A DNA stretch of 64,000 nucleotides from Pelargonium x hortorum (Eukaryota > Streptophyta > Magnoliopsida > Geraniales > Geraniaceae), in assembly GCA_036897525.1 (NCBI GenBank), contig JAYMTJ010000033.1:1-64000 (forward strand), in the 5' to 3' direction. Below are positions 24,193-35,870 of this stretch, piece by piece. A program made the position numbers and the translations under genes. Every line of letters begins with the position of its first letter. Within the stretch, counting starts at the first letter, position 1. Below the pieces are notes generated by a model. It was not told the DNA's origin and searched no databases. It saw only the letters and a program-made list of their open reading frames with translations.

Positions 24193-25948
24193 CTATTTCC
24201 TTTCTGGTCTTATACCCATGAAGTCTTAGCATTAATAGGGCCTACCCTCCAGATAGGATTTCAGTTACCAACAAGGCTCCCTATAAGATAAGTTTTTTTT
24301 AATAAGGAATAGGGCGTAGTAAACGGGCTAAATATATAAATAGGATTGTACTAATAAATTTGGCAGGAATTCCCGAGAACTCCAAATTCTTAAGGGTTCC
24401 CTCAATCAAGTCCCCTTTTTTTAGGATAATTGAACAAGGAATTCGCCCTACCTTTCTTGCAATTCTTATAACTTACTTTTTTTCTAATGATAGGAAGAAA
24501 TCCCCTTGTGGTATCTATTGTTGAGTAATGCGGATCTTGACGGGACTCGCTAGTTTTGGAATAAAACCTAATTTGTAATGGATAAATAGCAACAACTAGG
24601 ACTCGCTTTGAAACTAGGTTGAGCATCTTACAAAGGGAATCTTGAGTTTAAACAAATTTTTTTTAAGGAAACCCTAAAATCACTTAGGTAGAGATGTTGA
24701 TTCATACCTTTCTTCCTAGTTCAATTTTAGGATATATTCTAGTCTTTCCTATCACGAAGAGTGGAGTTATAACATAAGTAAGGCACTTATTTGTATAATG
24801 GGCATGCATTCAAAACCTTTTCCTTCAGATTCTGAAACACTTAAATGGACCCTATTATGTATGTCAACATAAAGTATAGTAACCCCTCCAACGAAGGAAG
24901 TCTTTTAGAACTTAGATATACATCCCCTTTGTCTTAGATTTTTAAGGCCTCGAAAAGTTTTTAGTTCTTTTACATTTTACATAAAAGGGAAAGCTAACCT
25001 CCTAAATTTTTCTGTTTAGCACTCTCCACAAGCTGGTAAAAGGCATAGCCCGAAACAACACTAGAGTATCTCAGCTTTGTCGTACCTTTAGTTTCAAGGG
25101 AGTTTTCTTGAATCACTATGATTATAATACAGAATTCCTTATTATAGCAAATAGCTTCTCGATCCCCCGGCAGATATAGTTGTAACTCCTGTTTCGTATG
25201 CCTAAACATAGGCACTCCTCCTTTATTCATTGCGGCTATCTTCCGATATCGAGACTCAGAATGACTCCACCTTGCTTTTGGTAAGGCGCGACTTCAAATT
25301 ATAGAATTTCACTAGGATCCTTTAAATAAACTCTATTTTCTTTTCACCCTACCTGTCCCAGTAATTCGGTATCTCACTACACAGACACTGGGGATAAAGT
25401 CCAATCTAAAGATCCGAGGAATTTTCTCAATTACTATAAGAAGAAAACTTCCCTATACACTTCCAAAAGAGAGGCACAATTCTAAGGAGACTCCTTACGC
25501 GCTATTTTTGAAAGAGTTAGAAGGACGTAGATTCAAACTTTGGTTGTAAACTCGAGGGCGCTCTAGTTACGCGTTCAGTAAAGCCTTTGTATAATATAAC
25601 AACTTGTTCCTGGCGCTAGAGACTTCTATCTAAGTAATTTGAATCTTTCTCAAGGTTCTGAGTAGGTAAGAATTGAAGTGGGGGGCTTACGGGATGCGGG
25701 CTCTCTGGGGATTACAAGTGAACTGAAGTGGACGGGAATATTGAAATCTATTTGATCCTTATTTGAAGTGAAAAGTATTTGTAAGTAAGCAGAAACCCTT
25801 AAAATTTATAGGATAACAAGGCATAGCCTCAATAGAAATCTAGGATATAGTCGACCTAGCGATTCCAGCGGAAGAAGATATAGGTATAGACTTTATCCCT
25901 CAGTACCGGAAGAAAACTTTGAAATTCCCCTTATTTTACTAACAAGAG

Positions 25949-25975
25949 CTTTCTTTCTTTCTTTCTTTCTTTCTT
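25949..25975. repeat. (CTTT)6 microsatellite
   Basis: Six perfect units plus CTT. Confidence 0.9.
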
Positions 25976-26059
25976 GGCTTAGTTTTTTTTATAATAACTA
26001 GACCTACCCTAGCTCTATAATTGTGTCCTTTTCTTTGTTTTAGCGAAAATGAATTACTT

Positions 26060-26075
26060 CGTTACTGCGTTACTG
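26060..26075. repeat. 8-bp tandem duplication (CGTTACTG x2)
   Basis: Two perfect adjacent copies. Confidence 0.8.
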
Positions 26076-27737
26076 TCCGAAAAGGAATATGAAACTCCTT
26101 AGCCTTAAGCCTTAGTAAAATACTCTTAACTCGAATACACGGGAACAGCAACAAGAAAGGAATCCCGGATATACCTTTCGAGCTTTTTATATAACCTATT
26201 TCTTGTAAAAAAACCAATCTCTTTACTCAGGGTTCCTAGAAGCTCTTGAACTATACCTGTCCTTAAGACTGGGGAAGCCCCTTCATAAATGCAAATAAAT
26301 AGAAAGGAAACACCTAGCTAGTAGTACTTGGTTCTTAAAATTCCTTATGATAGGAAATGCCTTACTCAAATTAAAAAATAGAAACTCCTTACCTTACTAC
26401 GATTAGAGACCTGGGTGTTTCCTATTTATAGATTCTAATTTCAATTTCTTGAACTTTGTTTACTAAGTTCAATTAAGGCACATGCACAATCAATAAATAA
26501 TAAAGAAAACCATTTATATATACGATACGAGTATCCGCTTAAACAAAAACTCTGTCTATACCTAAGAGAACCCTATCGGTATCAACTTAATAGCACTAGA
26601 CCGAGAAAAAAACCCAATCAAACTCTCAGGAAACCGACCCAAAAAAGTTTAAACTAACAACAACTCCCTCTTAAAAACCTTTTTTGAATATCCACAATTT
26701 ATTGAAGAAGATCCTTTACCACAAGAAAATCAACCCCCAAAATCCACTTGTATACAGCCAGGATCCCTTAAATTACCTTAATCTAAGTTTTTTGTTTTCT
26801 ACTTACAATTCGATTAGTAAACTCTTGCAGAAAAAGACCCCGCTTTTGAGCTTTAATGAATCTGAATAGTCATATGAACACATTCAATTTGAATTCTCAT
26901 ACTGCTATTTAGTTTAGTACTATTTCTTTAAGTTAAGACCGAAGGCTTTTCCCAAGATAAAGTTTCCTCCTGTTATTAGAACCCAAAACTTTATATAAAC
27001 TTACTGTACTTGTAGCCATAACGAAATTTGGCAGACCCTAAGGTACGATTTTTTCACCCTTTATTTTGGTTTTTTACATGACTAACCGAGGAGCGCGTTC
27101 AAGGACTTAGCCCGAGACTTTAGTAAAAGGAAAAAGGTAGGGGAAACCGTTTTTTCAGAGAAGAGTACAGACAACGAGAAAGAAATAATATCGATGCCTA
27201 GTCTTAGGCTTTTACTTTTCTAAATTTAAAGATGCTTTATCAAGTTCTCGTATCCGGCATAATGCACTTTAGATCCAGGAAGTAATTACTAACTAATAAG
27301 GACACAACTTAGCTTGACAAGGAATTCGCTTTTTACAGTACGAGCCAAGGTAGCGCGCTTCTAAGAACTCCTTTGAAAGACTAGAAAGGAGTTTCACCAC
27401 AGTCTTAATCATTAACTTCCGAAAGTCATGTCCTATTACAATAAACAGAAGAGTGTAAATCTTAGTTGGTGAAGCAAAGAGGAAAAGGGGTCTTTACAAC
27501 TTGAGTAAACCAGGTTTGAAACTCTCAATTGCAGAAACCCCGTATTAGTTAAAGTCTCGGCTATATTCCGGAGCTTCAGTTAGTCGATACTATATTAAAA
27601 ATGAAAAAAGGACCCCTCATTTACAAGCAACCCCAATTAATTATTATATTACCCTAGAAGTATCCAGATTATAGTTTCGACAATTTTAAAGGTACTACAA
27701 ACTCAACTTCGGTTAGTTTTGACGTAAAGTTACTAAT

Positions 27738-28256
27738 GTGCTACCCCTTATTTTCATTTTATGGCTACTCTTTCTTGGTAAATCCCTGAAATACTTAACG
27801 TTAAGGAAAAAGCTTTTAACAAGAAAAACCCCTGAAGGAGACCTCCGTGAGAGGAACCTACTCAAAATACTACAGTGTAATAAAGTTTCTTTGGCTGGAA
27901 CAACCAGGACTGCACGAGGGCTCTTTAGGAGTACAACATACTTATCTTATCGTACTCTTACTATAGTAAAAAGAAACAAAAGTACCTCCCTAATTTTGAG
28001 CCTCCAATATATGATAACTGGACAAAGTGCTTTACTAAATACTAAAAAAAAGGAAGTTCTTGAAAAGAATGTAATAAAAAAAAAGCTTACAAGTTATGTA
28101 CCTATCCCTAAAAAAGGGGGAATTCTTCCGAGATTTCTAGTAGTACGAGCCTCCGTATATTTTCTTTTTAGGGGTAGCCGCGAATCTAAGCATGTTTCTG
28201 TTTCTAGTCGAGACTTCTATGTCGGAGAGATAAGACCTTGTCTGTCAAATAGGTAA
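27738..28256 (+). CDS. unrecognised basic protein, 172 codons, GTG start
   Basis: This is by far the longest open frame outside the plasmid relic; the next longest is 92 codons. The upstream in-frame stop is at 27720, and the only early start is GTG at 27738. The first in-frame ATG is at 28011 and would leave 81 codons. Some plant mitochondrial genes (rpl16, mttB) do use GTG. The product would begin with a hydrophobic stretch (LPLIFILWLLFLG, residues 2-14) that could span a membrane. The rest is strongly basic, rich in Lys and Arg, with runs such as KKK. I recognise no domain and no piece of atp or cox genes of the kind seen in chimeric sterility ORFs. It may be a real lineage-specific ORF, a fragment of unknown plasmid origin, or the chance extreme of a large AT-rich spacer. 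Confidence 0.25.
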   Translation: MLPLIFILWLLFLGKSLKYLTLRKKLLTRKTPEGDLRERNLLKILQCNKVSLAGTTRTARGLFRSTTYLSYRTLTIVKRNKSTSLILSLQYMITGQSALLNTKKKEVLEKNVIKKKLTSYVPIPKKGGILPRFLVVRASVYFLFRGSRESKHVSVSSRDFYVGEIRPCLSNR

Positions 28257-31200
28257 AGCGAATACTCGTTGTTGTAAATAAGGAATTCCCTAATAAAATG
28301 AGAATCCCACCGGGCAGTTTTTTAGTGTGCGACTACTTTCCTTAATATAATATCCCTTTCTATCTTTTAAACATTTAAAATATTAATGTCTTTTTTATAG
28401 ATAGCCTTTTCCTTTCTCAAAAGGATGTCCTTACTGCTAGTATAGACTCAAGGAATGTATTTCATTTTGTTTAGATTAGAGAGCAAGCATCAAATGAAGA
28501 AGATACCATGTTTTATTGCTGTGCTCTACTATCAGGTTAGGGAACTCGGGGTATTGCCGGTCAATACGGTCGTTCAGGACTATATAGCTTAATGTTTAGA
28601 ATATATCCATATTGGGCATATATATGGAATATCAGGATAACTGGGGTAATTATAAGTGTACTCGTAAGCCTTAGCCTTTTATATTACTTACTCACAGAGT
28701 AAGGTATCAATGCGACTGAATTCTCAGTTGAACTTCTAGGGATTAATGGAAAAATAATATGTAGATGCAACATAAAAGGGGATGTATTTTAGAATTAGGA
28801 AAGTTTTATGAGACTGATTTTCTTTTTGGGAACCTACAAAAAAATTATATATAATATAACTAAAACAATAATTGAGATCCCGGAAATAGGGCCGAGTATT
28901 TAGTATATGGCTAAGCTTTTGGATGAGAAAAGCAGCATTCCGCTTTCGATCTGCATGAAAATAAATAAGTTTCTTTTTGTATAAAATAGGTTTAATATCT
29001 TATTTGCTTATTTGATTTAGACAGGATAAACGGATCCCTATTATGAATAAATTACTCTATTCACGAATTAATAAACCCTGACTTCTGATGCTAAAGTCAA
29101 CAAGAGTTTTTATTGCTATTACAAAAGGCTAGAGAAACGAAAACAAATTCAAAAACTGCGAGATATTCATTCGTCAATTTCTACGATTTAGAAAAATTGA
29201 GGAAGAGGAACTCTTATATATCTTCGAATGATAACACTTTATTAGAGTACCCTTACCCTCAATTTATAGAAACTTTGGTATACGTATAGTCTACTTTTAT
29301 CCTAGACTCCTTTCCTTCCTTTCACAAAAATCTAAGACGGATCCGTAAAGAAGTCCTTGTTTTATATTATATAATCGTTATACACTGAGTATCTTAAAAC
29401 AAGTAGCCTTACTACACTAAATAAAGCAGTTAGAACTCTGTGCTGTAGAAAGGAAGACTCCTGTAAATGAAGCTTCAATGTTACGCGAACAAAGCCAAAG
29501 AATTTTATACTAAAAAAAACAGAATGATAAACAGAAACTGAACTTACTAAACCCAAATCAATTTAACAAGAGCTAAAAAAGTTTAGCATGGGTTTACTTT
29601 ACATCTTGCTATAACAAATTTGTAGTCCACGTTCCTTAACTCTAACGAAACTCCACCCTCTAATACTGTATTGGAGCCAAGTAGCTCCGTGTAGGACTTA
29701 AAAGAGGTCTAAGAAAAAGAAATATAGCTAAAGAATTTCTTGCCATGGAAATGATATCTACTGTTCACTCAGCTTAGGGTCGCTCGGTATTAGGTTCTAC
29801 CTCGTTTATCCGCTAGTTACAAACTAATTTAAGCTATTCCTTCCTATATTGATAGTAATGTAATTTACTCACCGAGATGTTGGGTAATCCCTTAACTCCT
29901 GTTGGGCTTTTAGCTTCTTCATAGACAAGGGGGGTTGGGTTGATAGAAACCAAATGTTAACTAGGCTATAGTACATATACTATACTGACCGACGCCTTTA
30001 TGGCTCATTCACAAGTAAAAGTAAGAAGTTGTGAGTAAAACCTTTCTCGTAACAGAATCTGGGAGTTTTTCTTTTGGCACTGTTATGACTTTTACATTAT
30101 CCATAGACAGAACTTGATTTATTTTATTTATTGAGATAGATACAAGTATATTTTTTTATTTTAAGGGGGAACGAGTGTCCTTATAATATGTAATTCTTTG
30201 GGTAGGTGAGAGAGAAGCGTGTCGGGCTACGTCTCCCAGGGATTTTGGACCGTATAAACTAAAAGGATGAGTATCTTTTCAAATAAGGGGCATAAGCCTT
30301 CCCCGACTAAGCGTATAAAGAAAAAAGCAAAGACTCTGATAAAGTTCTGAAGGTTCCTATGAGGCCTCCGCAAAAAAAGGAACCCATTAGATTTGAGTAG
30401 TTGCAGTTTATATAGAAAATGTCTATGTTGGCTAAGTCATACATGTTATTCTATCCAAGCCAAGTCTAAGCAATATAAGTAAGTTAGTTGAACTAATCTT
30501 TGCATATTAGGTGGCGCTTTGATTTATCTAACTTTTTTAATCTACAATTAAAGGGAGTCCTTCAAGAAATTATACACTAAACTAAGTAGCAGTATCTTTG
30601 TATATAAAAATATCAACCTATAGCTTTGACTAATATAGGTTCAATAATCTAATCTCTCACCCGGTACAAGAGGAGGGGCTGCTAAATCTTAAGGAATAAT
30701 AAGGATTCACTGAACCTTACAGTTATAAGTAAAGAAGCACGGATAGATCTAACATTTCAGTCGCTTTATTCAAAAATTAAGAGGTAGTAACGAGAAAAAG
30801 GGAAATCCTTAACTATAGGTGTTATCGCGCAGCGCTCAAGCTTGGTTTACACTAGCACACGGGTTGCTCTGACTATGATAATCATAACAGGGTTTCCGGG
30901 ATAGGTGGGAGCTTCGGGGGTTTGGGTATTGACACTTATTCTAAAGAGTACTCTGGATAGAAGTTTCCATGCCTTCAGAAAAGAACACTTAATGTATAGT
31001 ACATTTTGAAGCTGTTTTTTGAGCTTTCTTGTTATATATAATTCGGATTGCCTTTAAGTATCCATATTTGTTTCGTCAAAAATTTTTTATTATTGTAACT
31101 AAATCTTTCCGAGTTCTAATGAGGATCACTCCTACTAAAAAAAGTCATATCTTGTTACAGCCTATTACAAATTCTTTACGAAAAGCCGCGAACTTCTTAA

Positions 31201-31439
31201 ATTGTTCGGAGCATTGGAGAGTTTAGTAATCTATTTAGTTTACCTATACACCACACCCCCTTTTAGTAGGAATATTAGGTTAGAAAAAACGGAGTCTTTT
31301 TATTATTATTAGGTGCCTTAGTTAAAATAAAAAAAAAACAGAACTAGTGCTGAGAGCGTACGAAGGGGGGATTGTATATATATAGACTTTTTCATCTCAA
31401 CAAAAGATATCTATCTATTTACGCAATTCTATAAAGAGA

Positions 31440-31460
31440 CCTTCCACCTTCCACCTTCCA
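31440..31460. repeat. 7-bp tandem triplication (CCTTCCA x3)
   Basis: Three perfect adjacent copies. Confidence 0.85.
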
Positions 31461-31998
31461 AATCACTTAAGAGAGACTCCTTTCTTATTTTATTTGCCTC
31501 ACTTCTGGATCCTATAAATTAAGACTTTGTACCCTGCCACTTGAAATTGGCTGCTTTTCTAATACTAATAAGGACTAATTCTTTGTACATTCCGTTTTCT
31601 CTTATCACTAATGGCTTATAAAAGTACACTTTTTTTTAACTTTGACTTATTTCATTAAAAGTTTTTAGAATTGGTTATTAAGTATGCCAGGTATAAGACT
31701 TCATTTTCATAGGAAAGGCCCTCCTTAGGCTCTAAGTAGGATGCCGTTATGGATCACTACATTTTCCTAATCTAATGCGAAAAGAAAAGTATAAGCCCTG
31801 CGGGTATGCCAAAACTTGAAGAATTCTCAATCAAGCCTTCCTTTCCTTGTGTGTGTTTTTTATTAAACTAGTCGCGTAAAAAATGATATATTCTAAGGAA
31901 TTACCAAAACTCACAAGGTTTCCATTATATTTTACCGCCCTTTTCACTAGGCAAACATAGTGACAATTGGATTGCGATGGAGGACAAAAAACGAGGAA

Positions 31999-32016
31999 CC
32001 CCCCCCCCTTTTTTTT
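31999..32016. repeat. homopolymer junction C10T8
   Basis: Ten C's followed directly by eight T's. It follows AGGAACC, so one of the AGGAACCC words runs into it. Confidence 0.8.
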
Positions 32017-32180
32017 CTAGCTGCTATAGATAAATAGGATAACACAGCGATTGGATTTACAATTAAGTAGAGCTCTACTTGTTAAGAACTACATGCTAGT
32101 ATTGCTAATAAAGTACCTTATGGGATGTTGTACATGCTTGAGATACTATGCTCTTACTACTCTATCTGAACTTAATAAAT

Positions 32181-32203
32181 AATATAATATAATATAATAT
32201 AAT
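32181..32203. repeat. (AATAT)4 pentanucleotide repeat
   Basis: Four perfect units plus AAT. Confidence 0.85.
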
Positions 32204-32667
32204 AAATTTTAGTTCTCTCCGCAAAGAGCGCTAACCCGCTCGAGAAAAAGTAAATCTAAAGGGTCTACTCCTTATATTAGATTCTTGATTCTAAAAAAAC
32301 CAATAAATATAGGGGCCCTTTCGCCTTGTTGACGCGATACAGTTAGATTTTTTTTGTATAGTATTATGAGTAGCTTCTTATACCTACCCAATACCGAATC
32401 AGAGTTCATTTGTAATTAGGTCATACCCTAATTATAAGGTTATAAGGGGGCTCGCTTTAATAAAGGGGAATTTCCTCGGGTTCTTAAAAAGTGAATTATA
32501 TGAAATACTTTCCATCTTCGCCAAACTGAAATTACGTAACAGGGTGTAGGTCTATGTACTTTTTTTTTAGTAGCTAAATAAAGGAACCCCTTTTTTTAAT
32601 TACATTAAGCGTGCTTCCTTGTATCAGTCAAGTCTCTTCCAATTAAAATAAAAAAATGTGAATAGGT

Positions 32668-32687
32668 CAAGAGTTACCAAGAGTTAC
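32668..32687. repeat. 10-bp tandem duplication (CAAGAGTTAC x2)
   Basis: Two perfect adjacent copies. Confidence 0.85.
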
Positions 32688-33523
32688 TAAGTACCCCTTC
32701 AAACGGGTATCCGCTTGTGAAAAATGTCCAAAGTTTCGACTCTTGTTATGATATGAGCACTTTTATTATTACCTTAATTGCACACTTTTTTTGTTATACA
32801 TACCCTCGAGGAGTATACTAAACTCAGGAATAAACTATGATAACCGCATTTAGGAACAGCAGAGCCAAGGAGGGTCTCTTCGAGTGTCAGAAACTGGAAC
32901 TAGATATAGTGCGTAACATAATGACAAAAAAAATGAGAGTTCTTTGCGAGCATGTGTTTTTATTTTCTTTAGGGGGATCCCGTGGAAACAAATGTTGTGA
33001 ATGCTCTAGAACGTTAAATAAACAATAGTAAGACTAAACTAATAAGGGTCCGAGCCTCTTAGTTAAAGCTTAGGAATAATGACTTTGTAAACTTATACTA
33101 AACCAAACGAAAGGGTAATTAATTATCTTCATATTACAAATCTATTTTTTTATTCTTTTAAGTGTGAATGGAACCCCGTCTGTGACTAAAAAGCTTAGTA
33201 GCTACTTTCATGATACTACAAAATATCTTTATAGTATACAATTTTTTTAATGGAATCTCCGCTTATACCCGGAGTACAGCGTTCTCGTTTGCGATAATAC
33301 CTCCTATTTGAAGCTTCCAATACCAAATTCTTGTTACTGGCCAGAGAGTATTTGCCCAGTAATATTTGTATATGAATAACAGCTGTGAAGTTTATCTTTT
33401 ATGATATCGGCATGCATTTTATCCGACTTCAACTTATGAGTATTACGGATTATCAAGCTTAGTATAAGTCCGGGTCCTTCCGGATAGGATAGCAATAAAA
33501 CAAGGTATACCTTATTATTATTA

Positions 33524-33538
33524 GTTTATTAAATAAAC
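33524..33538. repeat. palindrome, 7-bp arms
   Basis: GTTTATT and AATAAAC around one central base. Confidence 0.75.
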
Positions 33539-35858
33539 AATTAAGTATAAAGCTTCTGGTAAATTTCTTGGATTGTAGTTCGTTCAAAACCCTATCCAGG
33601 GGCGGTTAAGCTTTTGGCTTGACAAATGCTGGAAGATTTAATACTTAGAAGAATCAACTTATCTTTAGCGATACAAAATGGAAAGTTATAAGAGTGTTTG
33701 TTGGGCGGCAGTTGATTTGATTCCTATTCACACCCAAAAGGGGATAGATCTAATTTTAATCAAATACTATGGGCCACGAATCCACCTGATTGCACAAGGG
33801 AAGGAACTTATCTATCTAAATTAAACTGAGCGAATACAGGGACCCTATAAGGTATAAGTTTTGGATTTGAGTAAAGTGATAGACATGTAGGAATTTTTAC
33901 CTTTTACTTAATTCATTAATAAACAGAAATAACGCGGTATTTTTTTTTTTTTACTTTATTTTAAGAGTTCCACGTTTCTTGATTCAAGAGAGGCTTACTA
34001 TATACCATACTGCATTTGCAGGATAATCGTATAATATACATCCAGAGGAGATCAAACAAAGCTGCATAGGATAGGATATCTTGTAAAATTTTTATACACT
34101 AAAGTAAAGGGGAACTTACAAAAGAAGCTCTCGATTAGATAGTTCTGCTAGGGATAGAAAGCGGGCTTCAGAATGTATGCGACTACCTGAATGGAGTCCG
34201 CCCGTTTTTATATGTAATTGCATCTTTACTCTAAAAAGAATTCTTTATGGGTTCAAAGCAATTAACAACTCTATATTTTAAGTTGTAAAAGTTAGGATGC
34301 TTTTAGAATCCTGTTTGTTATATGTCAAGCTTTTTGACTAAAAGGGATTCAGAATAAAGGTATCCAACTGAGGAACGGTCCTTTTTTTCACTTTGAATGG
34401 CTCGTACAGTAAACAATCAAACTGTAAAGACGACGTAGAGCTGCTGTTCTAAAAAGAAATGTTTTTTATTAAGATAACAACGGCCTAAGGTAGGAGCTCG
34501 CGGGTGCTACATTTGCAAAGGAATGCTAAGGATAAGGGGGCTAGTTTAGCCAATGTGTGATGACTTTTACCAGATAGAAATTGAATTAAAATATAAAGCA
34601 GTTAGCTTTAAAATACTAAACCATTAATTATATTACTAAGATAAGCTATTCTTTTTTTATAAAAAAAGGGGGAGCTAATGCCTAAATCCCTAAAATTAGA
34701 AAAAGTGCTTAAGAGTGTATTTGACAGATTTCCTATCACTAAACTCTCAGTTAGAAAACCAAGGTAGGCAACTTCAGGAATTCCCTGTAATGATTTAGGG
34801 TTGTTCTTTTGCTTGTACTACTTAAGCTTGTAGCTATTGGTGTATTACACTTTATAATATAGTTAGTTATTAGAGACTCTAGCGAACACTAACTAATAAA
34901 AACCTGTCTATAGTAGCACTCAAGTGCAAACCAAAGTAACTGTACGGATTACCTCAGATTTCTCTTTTTTGACTACAAGCGCTTCCAATCTCTGAAACTA
35001 GATTCTTTTTACACTTCAGCAACTGGGAGAATAGAAACTTTTTGGCTAGTCCTACCTTTCAAGGAAGTCCCTTGTGATGGGGGCTATAGGTACAAGTTAA
35101 AACACCAGTTTCTTTCTGGTAGGTAATGCGTAGACTCTTCATTCTGGATATCCTAGGTTCTCTGTTAAAAGAAAATGACTACTTATAGCTCTTAAACATT
35201 ACTGTTATTGCGTGTCATGTCATAATAAGGGGATGTACTAAAAATCCTTTGAAGAAGCGCGGGGTGATGCAATTAAGTGTATCTTAATATAATATAAGTA
35301 TAAAATTCACACTAGGTATCCCCTCCTACTTGACTTAAAAAGAGCAACTCCCGTAATTAAACTTTATCAACCTTACTTAATCCGAAAGTCCGAATTACTA
35401 AGATCTAGAAGTCACTAAACAATACTCAAAAAAACTTACGGGCTGAGTTATTCTGCTTGAACACCTATTGGCATTTCTATCAAATTACTGAGATTTACTT
35501 AACCGTCAAAGGGGATCCTTTACTAATTCATATTATAGAGGGCATATACGGGATTCACAGGATTGCTACTATTATATCTCAGGGATTCCCTAAAAGCTCT
35601 GGTATAAGGTTGCCCTTTAAGTCTCCCCTAAGTATCTCTGGGGTTTACAAGTCTCTAAATTTACACCGGAAAGCCATTCCAATTACTTTCTTGAATCTAA
35701 CTCATTTTAACTAGCCATAAGATATTGGGCCTTATTAAGTTAAGTGTAAGTGGTAGAAATCTCATTTCAGGTACAATGTCTTCGTCTTCAGAAAAGTATA
35801 CTTGCGTAAGTTTCAATTCCTTAGGTGGGTTTATAGCCCCTAGTTAAGTTAATAGAAA

Positions 35859-35870
35859 AAGGGGCCCCTT
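35859..35870. repeat. perfect palindrome AAGGGGCCCCTT
   Basis: The most GC-rich perfect member of the AAGG/CCTT micro-motif set, in AT-rich surroundings. Confidence 0.85.

Larger units (their letters stand above)
24030..27720. other. AT-rich non-coding spacer
   Basis: No gene recognised. Open frames are at most 78 codons (24994-25230 minus). It contains a perfect 11-bp tandem duplication (24171-24192), a (CTTT)6 run (25949-25975) and an 8-bp duplication (26060-26075). Confidence 0.5.
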
